From contig NZ_LMJJ01000008.1 in the NCBI RefSeq assembly GCF_001429285.1, positions 1 through 64,000 on the forward strand: 64,000 bases of DNA, given 5' to 3'. A program made the translations under genes and the position numbers. Each line of letters opens with the position of its first letter. Positions within the stretch are counted from its first letter, which is position 1. The notes beneath the pieces are model-generated. The model worked only from the letters and a program-made list of their open reading frames with translations. It was not told the DNA's origin and ran no database searches. Shown here piece after piece: positions 41,708 to 51,230 of the stretch. Source of the DNA: Ensifer sp. Root278. GTDB taxonomy: Bacteria; Pseudomonadota; Alphaproteobacteria; Rhizobiales; Rhizobiaceae.

Positions 41708-41851
41708 ATCGCTGACGCCTCGGGTGCGTTCTACCCGAGGCACGAATGCGATCGATTTCATAATGTTCGGGCGGGATGGGGAAGACTGCGCACACGATTC
41801 CTCATCCCGCTCTACGTCAACTGTGGGTCAGCCCATAACTCAGGTGTATCG

Positions 41852-43024
41852 ATGCGTATCCTGCTCACCGGAATCCCTTCATATCTCCAGCGTACCGTCT
41901 CGCGTGTTTCCGGTGCGACGGTCCATCACAAGCCTTACTTCGACGACATCCGAAGCAAGAAGGAACTGATCGATCAGGTCAAAAAGATCGCCAACACCGG
42001 TAACTACCTGATCGGCGAGGGCGCAGCTTACGCCTTGCGCGGACATGACGTGACCTATGTGCCCTTCTGGCACCTGGTCAACAGCCGCGGCGCCAACGAT
42101 GTCTATGATGCCCTGAACAAGGAATTCGACATGTGCGTGTTCGCCTCGGCGAACCTGTTGCGCCCGGGATACTCTGCCGATCTCGAAGCGGATGTCTTCG
42201 AGAAACTGAAGATGCCCGTGCTGGTGATGGGCATCGGCATCCAGAAACGGGAAGGGCTCAAGGAGAACCTGCCGGCCGGCACATTGCGGTTCCTCGAGGT
42301 GTTGAAGCAGAAGGAGAGCTTCTTCCTGACCCGGGGCTATTTCACCGCGGAGTTCCTCAGGGCCGAGGGCATGAAGTTCGTCAAGCCGACCGGCTGCCCG
42401 TCGCTCTTCTTCGCGCCGAACGAGATGCGACGTTCGCTGACGTCTCTAGCCAATGCGGACCTGGCATCGGCCCAGAAACTCGCTCTCGGCGGTTATCTCG
42501 GCAGCGTCGCCGACACGATCGTCGATGCCCATGCGCTGCTGAAGCCCGATAGCGTCGCAAGCTACGTCATCCAGGACGAGGTCGTCGCCTATAACCTTAC
42601 GCTTCCCGTTGACGATAACGACCCGGTCTACGACCGCTCAAGCGGGCGCATCACCGGCAAGACCGAATACAAGCATCAAGAGAAGTGGCAGAGAGAGAAC
42701 GAGCTCATGGTGTTCTTCGACACCAACCAGTGGCGCGCCTGGTCGTCGTCGAGAGACCTCTGCATCGGCCGGCGATTCCACGGTTGCGTCATCGGCATGC
42801 AGGCGGGTACGCCGTCGTTGATGATTGCCGTCGACGACCGCATGCGGGAGATGCTCGAATTCATCGGCTTCCCCTATATCGAGGCGGGCGTGTGGAACCG
42901 CGAAAGCGACAAGCGCGCCCATCTCGCCAACTTCCTGTCCAAGATCGATGCACAGGCCGTCACCGAGCGATATTCGGCTTGCGAGGCGAACTTCCAAAGT
43001 GCGCTCAAACAGGTTGGGATCTAA
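41852..43024 (+). CDS. Polysaccharide pyruvyltransferase-like protein 2
   Basis: A 390-residue paralogue of the preceding protein with the same blocks in order: ILLTGIPSYL, NTGNYLIGEGAAYAL, FDMCVFASANLLRPG, MGIGIQKREG, FLTRGYFTAEFL, KPTGCPSLFFAP, FFDTNQWRAWSS and GRRFHGCVIGMQAGTPSL. The main sequence difference lies between about 195 and 270. Two intact copies in one operon suggest different acceptors or a heteromer. The 144-bp gap before it has no gene; aggtg lies eight bases upstream of the ATG. Confidence 0.82.
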   Translation: MRILLTGIPSYLQRTVSRVSGATVHHKPYFDDIRSKKELIDQVKKIANTGNYLIGEGAAYALRGHDVTYVPFWHLVNSRGANDVYDALNKEFDMCVFASANLLRPGYSADLEADVFEKLKMPVLVMGIGIQKREGLKENLPAGTLRFLEVLKQKESFFLTRGYFTAEFLRAEGMKFVKPTGCPSLFFAPNEMRRSLTSLANADLASAQKLALGGYLGSVADTIVDAHALLKPDSVASYVIQDEVVAYNLTLPVDDNDPVYDRSSGRITGKTEYKHQEKWQRENELMVFFDTNQWRAWSSSRDLCIGRRFHGCVIGMQAGTPSLMIAVDDRMREMLEFIGFPYIEAGVWNRESDKRAHLANFLSKIDAQAVTERYSACEANFQSALKQVGI

Positions 43025-43031
43025 TCGCCTC

Positions 43032-44138
43032 TTGACGAGAGCAGCGCCATGGGCGCTGCTCCTTGCCGCCCAGCTTTCCCTGGCGGCGATCGCCCTGCCA
43101 GCCCTGGCCGGGGACGCCGCTTTTGCGCGCTACGGGGTCAATCGGCTCAATCTCGCCTGGCTCGACCGTGCCGAGCAGGAGCGCGTGCTCAAAGAGATCG
43201 CCGATAGCGGCGCCACGCATGTGCGGCTTTCTCTGTCGCGGCCGGTCGAAAAGAGCATCGACGCGGTCGGTATAGCCAGCCGGCTCGGATTGCGTATCCT
43301 GCTCGAAATCCAGCTGGCGAACAAAAGTTACTATGCGGATTCGGTACGCCCCCGGAGCGGCCAGGGGCGCATCTGGGACATCAACCGCCTGTCCGATCTG
43401 GATCTCGATCGATACCGCTTGGGCCTTCGCGAAGCACTCACGCGGCTGGATGCGCTCGGTGTTCGCCTCGAAGCTGTGGAGCCTGGAAACGAGATCAACC
43501 TTGCCGGCTACAATGGCGATCTTGCCGTCTATCCGAAACCCGGTCAGCAGACGCCGCGAACTGTCGCCGATCTCAAGGATCGCGCAGCTTTCGAAGAAGG
43601 CCTCAACCGCTACATCGAGGTACTAAGGATCACCCGGGATGAGGTGCGCAAAAGCGCCAAGAGCAGCGGCGGCGCCATTGTCTCCGCCGGGCTCTCTGAC
43701 ATGGGCGCCAAGGAAGCGGACCGGCAAGGCATGGAGCGGCTCGATCCAGCTGAGGTGATAACGCTTCTGCGGGAACGAGGAATGGACAAGCATGTCGATG
43801 CCTACGGCATCCACATCTACCCCGCCCGCAAGGATCCGAAAGCGATCACATCCGTCGTCACTAAGCTCCTCGGTTTCTGTGAGCCATCGGAGAGCGGCCG
43901 GCCATGCTGGGTGACGGAGTGGGGGATCGCCAACACGGCCCGCACCTGTCCCGTCGATGATCGTCAGCGCGAGGGCGCGATGGCTGCCATGCGCAGCGTC
44001 TTCTCCGACTTCGCGAAGACAAAGCGACTGGATGCGGCCTACTACTATGACTGGGATACGCAGCAATCTTACCGGCTCTGGCGCTGCGGTACGCTCAGCC
44101 CTGCTGGTGCCTTGGCAATCGCCCCGGAGAACAATTGA
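43032..44138 (+). CDS. Secreted clan GH-A glycoside-hydrolase-like protein
   Basis: A 368-residue protein starting at TTG (43032), with a signal peptide (LLLAAQLSLAAIALPALAG, cleavage near residue 29). The mature part is a TIM-barrel-like domain: YGVNRLNLAWLD, GATHVRLSLSRP, LGLRILLEIQLANK, AVEPGNEINLAGYNG (Asn-Glu, acid/base) and WVTEWGIAN (Glu nucleophile), the spacing of clan GH-A enzymes such as GH5/GH39. It may trim galactoglucan or aid polymer release in the periplasm. It follows the pyruvyltransferase gene by 7 bp, so it is in the wga operon. No ATG is in frame near the signal peptide. Confidence 0.78.
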   Translation: MTRAAPWALLLAAQLSLAAIALPALAGDAAFARYGVNRLNLAWLDRAEQERVLKEIADSGATHVRLSLSRPVEKSIDAVGIASRLGLRILLEIQLANKSYYADSVRPRSGQGRIWDINRLSDLDLDRYRLGLREALTRLDALGVRLEAVEPGNEINLAGYNGDLAVYPKPGQQTPRTVADLKDRAAFEEGLNRYIEVLRITRDEVRKSAKSSGGAIVSAGLSDMGAKEADRQGMERLDPAEVITLLRERGMDKHVDAYGIHIYPARKDPKAITSVVTKLLGFCEPSESGRPCWVTEWGIANTARTCPVDDRQREGAMAAMRSVFSDFAKTKRLDAAYYYDWDTQQSYRLWRCGTLSPAGALAIAPENN

Positions 44139-44186
44139 CCTACCCCGGCGCAGAGTTCCGCTTGGATCAGCGCCCGGCTGCGTCGG

Positions 44187-44429
44187 TTAACGGCGCGAAG
44201 CTCGGCTTGTTGCCGGTTCAAGGCCTTTGCCACGATATGTGACGGGGATGCCGAGTTCCTCGTGGGTCCGCGCCAGCGTCTCCAGCCAGGTCGCCAGTTC
44301 GTCCGGCACCTTCTCCTCCCCGGTCTCCATCGCCTCGATCCACGCCAGGTTGCAATGGAGGGCGCTCGCCAGATTGATCGGCGTCCAACGAAGAACGAGA
44401 AGGCATTGGGTGAAACGGGCGGGTGTCAT
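44187..44429 (-). CDS. Small XRE-like HTH protein
   Basis: An 80-residue protein with an HTH_3-like core: RFTQCLLVLRWTPINLASALHC, then AWIEAMETGEEKVPDELATWLETLA. This is a stand-alone DNA-binding domain common in rhizobial genomes. It converges on the secreted hydrolase gene and is divergent from trkH. The target is unknown. It marks the right edge of the galactoglucan-type cluster, where the S. meliloti cluster would continue with dTDP-rhamnose genes. Confidence 0.72.
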   Translation of the reverse strand: MTPARFTQCLLVLRWTPINLASALHCNLAWIEAMETGEEKVPDELATWLETLARTHEELGIPVTYRGKGLEPATSRASRR

Positions 44430-44785
44430 CGGTTGTGCTCAAGGTTGCATGTGGAATGGATGCAGCAGGCTTTACACGCTGAAATAAGTCAAGGTGATGA
44501 CTTGTCGCTGCCGAAAGGCCCGATCTTTTCGTGAGTTAGAGTTGAATGGGCAAAATGCCGCAGAAGGGCTGTGGAAACCGCAGCCTATCGGCGTTTGCCG
44601 CTGCTGCTCGTCCCACTGGCAGTGATAAAACGCGCGGAATGCAAGATAGAAAGCGGGCTGTCGGTCGATGCCCGGCGGGCTTGCCAAGCGCGGCGGGTGC
44701 GAATCGCGCGACTTTCGGATTGAATGGCGGCCGATCCCAACAGCCGATTCGGGCTTTCGGGCAACTGCGCTGGGGCCGCCGACCA

Positions 44786-46240
44786 TTGCATGCATCTCTC
44801 TACCAATCCGCAATCAACATCGCCGCGAAGGCAGCCTTCTACCTGTCGCTCACGATGCTTCTTCCGGCGGCGGTGGACCTGTTCTATGGGCATCCGGATT
44901 GGCGGATATTTGCCGTGTCGGCCTTCATGACTGGGGGCATCTCACTCCTGACGATGGCCGCGACGCAGGGCGGCCCTCCGCCCTTCAGCCGCAAGATGGG
45001 CTTCCTCGTCGTTAACTTGCTCTGGCTCGTCATCTCGCTCGTCGGCGCGGTGCCTTTCTGGTTCTCGTCGCTGGAACTCGATTTTGCCAAGGCCCTGTTT
45101 GAATCCGTCTCGGGCATTACCACGACTGGCTCGACGGTGATCACCGGTCTCGATTTCGCTCCCCCGGGCATTCTGCTCTGGCGCTCGCTGCTGCATTGGC
45201 TGGGCGGCATCGGGATCGTGGCGCTCGGGCTCTTTGTCATGCCTTACTTGCGTGTCGGCGGCATGTCCTTCTTCAAGATGGAATCGTCGGATACGACCGA
45301 AAAGCCCTTCGCCAGGATCGTCACCTTTACCCGTGCCTTCATCCTCATCTACGTGGTGCTGACGGTCACCTGCGCGATTATCTACTCCTACCTCGGCATG
45401 AGCCGCTTTGACGCGCTGAACCATGCAATGTCGACGATCGCGACCGGAGGCTTCGCCACCCACGACGCCTCGCTCGGCTACTTCAAGAGCCTGCCGATCC
45501 TCTGGGTCGCCACGTTCTTCATGACCTTGAGCAGCCTGCCGTTTTCGGTGCTCATTCTCTTCATCGTTCGCGGCCGGCTCGATACGCTGAAGGATCCGCA
45601 GATCATCGTCTTCCTGTCCTATCTGACCACACTTGCGCTTGCCGCAAGTCTCTATCAGCGGCTCGCCAATGGCGTCACAGCGAGCGATGCGCTTGCGCAT
45701 GGGTTCTTCACGGTCTCGTCAATCCTGTCGACCACCGGCTTTGCCAGCGACGATTACATGCTGTGGGGGGAGTTCATCGTGGCGCTCGCCTTCGCCGCCA
45801 CCTTCATGGGCGGTTGCTCCGGCTCGACGGCCGGCGGCATGAAGGCGTACCGTTTCATCATCATTTTCAATTCCATTCGGGCGGGCCTCTTCAAGCTGAT
45901 CTATCCGAATGCGGTCCACACGGTGCGCTACGGCAAGGGCCTCGTCGATATTGATGTCCAGCGCACGGTCTTCATGTTCTTTACCGCCTATATGTTCATC
46001 TGGGCGTTCGGCAGCCTGGCAATGGGCGCCATGGGCTATGATCTCGTCACTGCTGCCTCCGCCGTTGCCACAGCGCTCTCCAATGTCGGCGCCGGTCTCG
46101 GGCCGATCATCGGACCGGCTGGTAACTTCTCGACCTTGTCGGATCCAGCCCTATACCTTCTGTCGGTGATGATGCTGTTTGGCCGTCTCGAAATCCTGAC
46201 GGTGCTGGTCATCCTGACCCCGCTCTTCTGGAAGGATTGA
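44786..46240 (+). CDS. trkH: Trk-type potassium uptake protein TrkH
   Basis: A 484-residue K+ channel-like transporter, full length for TrkH. The four pore loops with their selectivity-filter glycines are visible: ESVSGITTTGST (about 100), MSTIATGGFATHD (about 215), SILSTTGFASDD (about 310) and LSNVGAGLGP (about 430). MHWLGG-type LLHWLGGIGIVALG and GGCSGSTAGGMKAYRF are also typical. Start is uncertain: TTG at 44786 gives the family length; the open frame extends to 44546 with arginine-rich residues that are unlikely to be translated. K+ supply may support turgor during polymer production, a contextual guess. Confidence 0.88.
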   Translation: MHASLYQSAINIAAKAAFYLSLTMLLPAAVDLFYGHPDWRIFAVSAFMTGGISLLTMAATQGGPPPFSRKMGFLVVNLLWLVISLVGAVPFWFSSLELDFAKALFESVSGITTTGSTVITGLDFAPPGILLWRSLLHWLGGIGIVALGLFVMPYLRVGGMSFFKMESSDTTEKPFARIVTFTRAFILIYVVLTVTCAIIYSYLGMSRFDALNHAMSTIATGGFATHDASLGYFKSLPILWVATFFMTLSSLPFSVLILFIVRGRLDTLKDPQIIVFLSYLTTLALAASLYQRLANGVTASDALAHGFFTVSSILSTTGFASDDYMLWGEFIVALAFAATFMGGCSGSTAGGMKAYRFIIIFNSIRAGLFKLIYPNAVHTVRYGKGLVDIDVQRTVFMFFTAYMFIWAFGSLAMGAMGYDLVTAASAVATALSNVGAGLGPIIGPAGNFSTLSDPALYLLSVMMLFGRLEILTVLVILTPLFWKD

Positions 46241-46371
46241 GCTCCGCGGATGGTACCAGTCGTTGATAGTGCACTTCTCGCGATCGCCGCAGGCATCATC
46301 AACGCGTGAGTACGGCAAGCACCATCAGTTGGCGCCTGCCACCTACAACGGAGTAGATTGAAACACGTCAC

Positions 46372-46563
46372 CTAACTACCGGCGTTTCGTATTTCTCTGG
46401 CCACGCCGCTGTTTTCTCCGCAGCATTCAGTGGCAATGGCCAAACAGCGTTGCCGCTCCAACGCAATCGCCTCGGCAACCATCATCGTAGGGTCGCGTTG
46501 TCCGCGTGCGAGATGTCTGGCTGAAATGGTCCACGCCGCCGCGGTAATTTCGTCTGGAAACAT
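46372..46563 (-). CDS. Small conserved-looking hypothetical protein
   Basis: A 63-residue helical protein (ITAAAWTISARHLARG, MVAEAIALERQRCLAIATEC) whose style resembles short rhizobial proteins of unknown function. gaggcg lies five bases before the ATG. There is no signal peptide or known motif. It stands alone between trkH and the exoP terminator. Confidence 0.5.
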   Translation of the reverse strand: MFPDEITAAAWTISARHLARGQRDPTMMVAEAIALERQRCLAIATECCGENSGVAREIRNAGS

Positions 46564-46807
46564 AATTCGCCTCAAACGTTATTCAACTGAGCGTAGGCGT
46601 AATTGCTTTCGTGAAACGTGTGCGTGATCCTAGATTGCTTGCATCCACGTCTTCGCCCCATCTTGCACGGTTGAGGTTGCTGGGATCGCCCTCGCTACCA
46701 GACCCGTCCGCCGAATAGCTTTCCGCTGGCGCTGCAATCATCTTTTCTGGGCTTTCGCTCGACAGTGGATGGCATTCTCAGCCCTGTTAGCCTGCGACCA
46801 CCCACAG

Positions 46808-46841
46808 TGAAAAGCCTCGGACCGTTTCCGGTCCGAGGCTT
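46808..46841 (-). terminator. Terminator of the exoHKLAMONP transcript
   Basis: A perfect 13-bp stem (46812-46824 with 46829-46841) closes a 4-base loop and is followed on the minus strand by tttt. It lies 28 bp after the exoP stop and ends the leftward exo operon. Confidence 0.92.
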
Positions 46842-46868
46842 CGTGTCTCGACGCGCAAGGGAACGCGA

Positions 46869-49235
46869 TCAGGCCGCTTCAGTCTTGCGGTAGGTCCCGG
46901 CGTTCTCGACGTAGTACTTCTCGAAACGATGGCGATAGTGCTCAGCGCCACCAAAGTCGCTGTACTTCGCCAGTTCGTTCATGTCCGTCTTGTTGAGGAT
47001 CACGCCAAGGATCTTGCCGTTGATCTGCGGTTCGGAATTGAGCAGATCACGCACCAGACGCGACGGCGTGCGGCCCCACTCTGCAACGTAGATGAAGCCA
47101 TCGGCGAGCGGCGAAAACGCCTTGCCATCGACCACCGGAGCAAGCGCCGCAAGATCGACAATCACGTAGTCGAACGATTTGCGGGCATTGTCGATAAGGT
47201 CGGCCATCGCCGGGGAGGCGAGCAACTCGTGGCTGTCATAGGGCTCGCTCTTTGCCCCAGCTTCCCCGCCAACCGGGAAGATTGCCAGTTTTGTCTTCTG
47301 GTCGATCTTGATGCCGGCGGGCCAGGAAGATTCGCCGATCAGCGCCTCGACGAGGCCGGTCTTTGGCGGCGGATTGATCATCTTGCTCAGCCCCGGCTTG
47401 CGGATGTCGGCGTCGATCAACAGCGTCTTCTTGCCGCTTGCCGCGAGCAGTGCGGCAAAGTTCGCCGCGATGATCGACTTGCCCTCGTCCGGAACGGCAG
47501 AAACAATGCCGATCACCCGCGAGCCGTTTCCGTGCAACATCCGGTCACAGGCGAGCTTGGCGTTGCGGAAGGTCTCGGCGAAAGACGATCGCGGCGCGTC
47601 GAGCACGATGCGACTGACCCGTTCAAACGGCAACGGCTCTGCGGCCTGTGTCGCCGGCTGGGGCGTCTTGCCCTTCATCAACCGCGCGCGAACGCGGTCG
47701 GTCGTGGTCAGTTGACGCGGGCCGATCAGCGGAACATAGCCGAAAGACCTGTGTCCGAGGATTGAACGCACGTCGCTTTCGAGCCGGAAGGTCCGCTCGC
47801 GGAACTCCTGGAAAGCTGCGAACGCACCGCCTGCCATCATGCCGAGCACCGCCGAAAGTGCCAGAACCAAGGTCTTCTTCGGACTTGAGGGCGAGGTTGG
47901 AACACCAGCCGTGGAAATCACCCGGGCCTTGGCGATCGGGAAGGAGCGCTGCTGCGAGGCCTGCTCGTAGCGGTTCAGGTAGGTCTCGTAGAGGGTCTTC
48001 AACGCTGCCGACTTCTGCTCGAGTTCACGCAGATGCACGAGCGAAAGGTTCGCATCCGAGTTTCGGCCCGTTGTGCCTTCGATGTTTTCCCTGAGCGAAG
48101 CCTCGCGCGAGCGGGCGACCTCATATTCGTTGCGGTAACTCGCGGTGAGTTGCTCCAGTTCCTGGAAGATCTGCCGGCCGACATCGGACTTTTCCTTGCG
48201 CAGCGATACTGCCTGGGGATGGTCGGCGCTGAAGCTTTGCGTCACTTCCTGTTCGCGTTTGCTGACGGCCAGGTAACGGGTACGCAGTTCGCGGATGACG
48301 GAGTTGTCGCCCTCTTTGGCGGAAATCGTCGCGTTCTTGACCGCAGTTTCAGGCCCTTGGTCGACGATCGCCTGGAACTGCTTGAACCGTGCGGACGCGC
48401 TTGCCGTGTCGGCTTGAGCGATGATGAGCTGGCTGTTGAGATCTGCCAGTTGCTGTTCGGACATCAGTTCGCCGCGAGCGAGCGTCAGGCCGTTCTCGCT
48501 GCGGTATTTCTCGACCTCGAGCGAAGCCACCTGCGAGCGTTGCCTGAGATCGGCAAGACGCTCCTGCAGCCAGACGGAGGCGCGCTCCGTCGCATCGAAA
48601 TTGGCGTTCAATTGATCGTTGAGATAAGCATCCGCATAGCCGCGCACGATAGCCGCGGCGAGCTGCGGATCGCTGGAACGGTAAGCAAGCGCAACAACGG
48701 AGCTTCGGTTTACGCGCTCGACGGCCAGCCCCTGCTGGATGAGCGCGGCCGCCTTCTGACGTCGGCCATTGCGGGCCGCCTCTTCGGAAATATCGGATCC
48801 AAACGAAAAGACGCCGGTCACGGATCTCAGCCAGTCCTTAACGGCGCCGAAGGGCGAGCGTGGCGGATTGAGGACCGTGTCGTTGTCGTCGAGTTTCATC
48901 TTGTCGACGACCCGCAAGGCGAGCTCGCCGGACTTCAGGATCTCGACGGCGCTTGCCATCTGGGTGTCGAGCAGCTGGCTGTTCTGTGGCGTTGCCTGCT
49001 CCTCGGCATATTTCGAGAGGTTCTCGTCGAGCAGGATCTGCGTCATCGACGTATAGAACGACGTCGCGAAAACGAGGTAGACCGCGCCAAGTGCCATGAA
49101 CAGCACGACGAACGCGCCAACCAGCCTGGCGCGGCGAACGATGACCGAAAAGAGCCGGTCAAGGTCGATGAACCTATCGGGTTCCTCCATTTCCCTCGGC
49201 ACAACGCTATTGAAGGGGAGACTTCTTTGGTTCAT
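46869..49235 (-). CDS. exoP: Succinoglycan co-polymerase/BY-kinase ExoP
   Basis: A 788-residue fusion of a Wzz-type chain-length domain and a bacterial tyrosine kinase. The first membrane helix is at about 35-55 (VGAFVVLFMALGAVYLVFA), a periplasmic coiled coil spans about 190-430, and the second helix is at about 455 (LVLALSAVLGMMAGGAFAAF) after a proline-rich PTSPSSPKK. The cytosolic kinase has VPDEGKSIIAANFA (Walker A), LLIDADIRKPGL (Walker A') and YVIVDLAAL (Walker B). The C-terminus has a short Tyr cluster (YRHRFEKYYVENAGTYRK) for autophosphorylation. It sets chain length with ExoQ and ExoT. Last gene of the operon. Confidence 0.95.
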   Translation of the reverse strand: MNQRSLPFNSVVPREMEEPDRFIDLDRLFSVIVRRARLVGAFVVLFMALGAVYLVFATSFYTSMTQILLDENLSKYAEEQATPQNSQLLDTQMASAVEILKSGELALRVVDKMKLDDNDTVLNPPRSPFGAVKDWLRSVTGVFSFGSDISEEAARNGRRQKAAALIQQGLAVERVNRSSVVALAYRSSDPQLAAAIVRGYADAYLNDQLNANFDATERASVWLQERLADLRQRSQVASLEVEKYRSENGLTLARGELMSEQQLADLNSQLIIAQADTASASARFKQFQAIVDQGPETAVKNATISAKEGDNSVIRELRTRYLAVSKREQEVTQSFSADHPQAVSLRKEKSDVGRQIFQELEQLTASYRNEYEVARSREASLRENIEGTTGRNSDANLSLVHLRELEQKSAALKTLYETYLNRYEQASQQRSFPIAKARVISTAGVPTSPSSPKKTLVLALSAVLGMMAGGAFAAFQEFRERTFRLESDVRSILGHRSFGYVPLIGPRQLTTTDRVRARLMKGKTPQPATQAAEPLPFERVSRIVLDAPRSSFAETFRNAKLACDRMLHGNGSRVIGIVSAVPDEGKSIIAANFAALLAASGKKTLLIDADIRKPGLSKMINPPPKTGLVEALIGESSWPAGIKIDQKTKLAIFPVGGEAGAKSEPYDSHELLASPAMADLIDNARKSFDYVIVDLAALAPVVDGKAFSPLADGFIYVAEWGRTPSRLVRDLLNSEPQINGKILGVILNKTDMNELAKYSDFGGAEHYRHRFEKYYVENAGTYRKTEAA

Positions 49236-49303
49236 TGGGTCGCTCTGTCCGTTTCCCTTTTGGTCCGAAGGCTGGCGCCTCGATAAGAGGCGCCAAACTA
49301 GCT

Positions 49304-50209
49304 CTATGCCGCGCGGATGCGGCCTTCATGAGACAGAACCATGTCCTTGACCGCGGCATAGACCATGTCGCCGAGGTCAGAGCGCGCGAGTGCGAAGGCG
49401 ACATTGGCGGCGATGAAGCCTTCCTTGGAACCGCAGTCGAAAGTGCGCCCCTCATACGGATGGGCGTGAAACGCTTGATTTTGCGAGAGTTTCAGCATCC
49501 CGTCGGTCAGCTGGATTTCGTTGCCGGCACCCCGTTGTTGGTGCGCGAGAATGTCGAAGATCTCGGGCTGAAGGATGTAGCGGCCGTTCAGGTAAAAATT
49601 CGACGGTGCTTCGCCTGCACGCGGCTTTTCGACCATTTTCGTGACTTCGAAACCGTGGGGAACGGTGGCGCCCTTGCCGACGATGCCATATTTCGACGCA
49701 TCTTCCGGGGCGCATTGCTCGACCCCGACGACGTTGCCGCCGGTCTGGCGATAGAGATCGACGAGGCCGGCCATGCAGCCGCGCGCCCCGTGACACAGCA
49801 TATCCGGCAGGAGCAGCGCGAAAGGCTCGTCGCCGATCACGTCGCGCGCGCACCAGACGGCATGGCCAAGGCCGAGCGGCGCCTGCTGCCGCGTAAAGCT
49901 GACCGAGCCGGCACGCGGCAGCATCTCTTCCAGTTCCGAAACCTGGGCATTCTTGCCGGAACGGGTCAACGACGAGATGAGCTCCGGCGTGTCGTCGAAG
50001 TGGTCCTCGATTGCCTGCTTGTTGCGGCTGGTAACGAAAACGATGTGCTCGATACCCGCCTGGCGGGCTTCATCAACCGCATATTGCACCACCGGACGAT
50101 CGACGATCGTCAGCATCTCCTTGGGTATCGCCTTTGTCGCGGGGAGGAACCGCGTTCCATTGCCGGCGACCGGGATCACAGCTTTCCTGACGGTCCTGAT
50201 ACGGTCCAT
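49304..50209 (-). CDS. exoN: UTP-glucose-1-phosphate uridylyltransferase ExoN
   Basis: A 301-residue UDP-glucose pyrophosphorylase of the GalU type, making the UDP-Glc used by ExoA, L, M, O, U and [20 protein letters not shown] (nucleotide loop, about 9-27), [18 protein letters not shown] (about 110), LLLPDML, VGVEQC and VEKP (about 195) match the family. It lies between exoO and exoP. aaagga precedes the ATG. A housekeeping galU elsewhere is likely; exoN raises flux during EPS synthesis. Confidence 0.94.
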   Translation of the reverse strand: MDRIRTVRKAVIPVAGNGTRFLPATKAIPKEMLTIVDRPVVQYAVDEARQAGIEHIVFVTSRNKQAIEDHFDDTPELISSLTRSGKNAQVSELEEMLPRAGSVSFTRQQAPLGLGHAVWCARDVIGDEPFALLLPDMLCHGARGCMAGLVDLYRQTGGNVVGVEQCAPEDASKYGIVGKGATVPHGFEVTKMVEKPRAGEAPSNFYLNGRYILQPEIFDILAHQQRGAGNEIQLTDGMLKLSQNQAFHAHPYEGRTFDCGSKEGFIAANVAFALARSDLGDMVYAAVKDMVLSHEGRIRAA

Positions 50210-50213
50210 GGCT

Positions 50214-51230
50214 TTATCCTTTACGTACGTGAGGGCTATTGCCCGAGGTGGATCGTTCAGCCGCCACCGTCGGTGTGGCGGGCTTCAATCGTGCGAGCGG
50301 CGCAAGCAAGCGTCGCAGCCGCACGGCGATCGGCATTCTGAGGTGCCGAAGCGCACTGGGGTCGGACAAGGCCACCTGGGCGGCCCCAACCAACGATCTG
50401 GATTTCAGATGATCGACGAGGCGCAGGAAGGCATGCGCCTCGCTCAGGCTCCTGTCACGGCGACGCTGCATTGTCATCGCTTCGGCGTCGATCGAGTGGT
50501 TTGCGAGGAAATCCTTGTCGGCTGCGATCATCGCCTCGATATGGCGAAGTTCGAGCACCCGGGAGATCGAGCCCTCGCGAATGTGGTAGCAATAGCCGGC
50601 TAAGGGATCGACGATGCAACGTCCGCCATGGGCGAGCGCAGATGCAAGCAGGATGTAATCTTCACCGATCCGTATGGACTGCTTGAAGCGAAGGCCATGC
50701 TCCTCCAGGAAACGGCGCTCGAAAATCGGCTTCATATAGCCAAAATTATAGGTCGAGCGGAAAAGCACATTGGATTGAATGAAAGCAGCAAGCGTCAGCA
50801 CCCGGTGTTGTTCGAGCAAGGTTTCCGGAAACATGCGCTCGACGCGCCCGTCGAGGTTCGCGACGTCGATGTTGTCGACGGCAATCTGGGCGCTCGCCGT
50901 CGAAGCCAGCGCAATCATGCGGGAGAGCCGTCGGGGGCTGATGGTATCGTCCGCGTCGAGAATGGCGATCCAGTTGCCGCGTGCCGCTTCAAGTCCGGCA
51001 TTGCGCGCTCCGCCGGGCCCACGATTTTTCGCAAGCCGCAACAGCCGCACACGTGGATCCGCGATCTCTTCGACCACGGCACAGGTGTCGTCGGTGGAGC
51101 AATCGTCGACGACGATCACTTCCAGGTCGACCTCTTCCTGTGCGAGCGCGCTCTCAATGGCGCGGCGGATCGTGTCGGCGGCATTATAGGCCGCGACGAC
51201 AAAACTGACCTCTGGTGCTGGGATCGTCAT
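50214..51230 (-). CDS. exoO: Succinoglycan glucosyltransferase ExoO
   Basis: A 338-residue GT2 protein. [61 protein letters not shown] (DxD) and [18 protein letters not shown] (ED base) are in the standard order. In S. meliloti ExoO adds the fifth sugar, a beta-1,6-linked glucose. It is a paralogue of ExoU at 60422. The start overlaps the exoM stop by ATGA; exoN follows after 4 bp. Confidence 0.94.
   Translation of the reverse strand: MTIPAPEVSFVVAAYNAADTIRRAIESALAQEEVDLEVIVVDDCSTDDTCAVVEEIADPRVRLLRLAKNRGPGGARNAGLEAARGNWIAILDADDTISPRRLSRMIALASTASAQIAVDNIDVANLDGRVERMFPETLLEQHRVLTLAAFIQSNVLFRSTYNFGYMKPIFERRFLEEHGLRFKQSIRIGEDYILLASALAHGGRCIVDPLAGYCYHIREGSISRVLELRHIEAMIAADKDFLANHSIDAEAMTMQRRRDRSLSEAHAFLRLVDHLKSRSLVGAAQVALSDPSALRHLRMPIAVRLRRLLAPLARLKPATPTVAAERSTSGNSPHVRKG

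Noticed and set aside
48033-49286. Open frame of 417 codons antisense to exoP
   Set aside because: exoP is unmistakable on the minus strand; the antisense frame has no motif.
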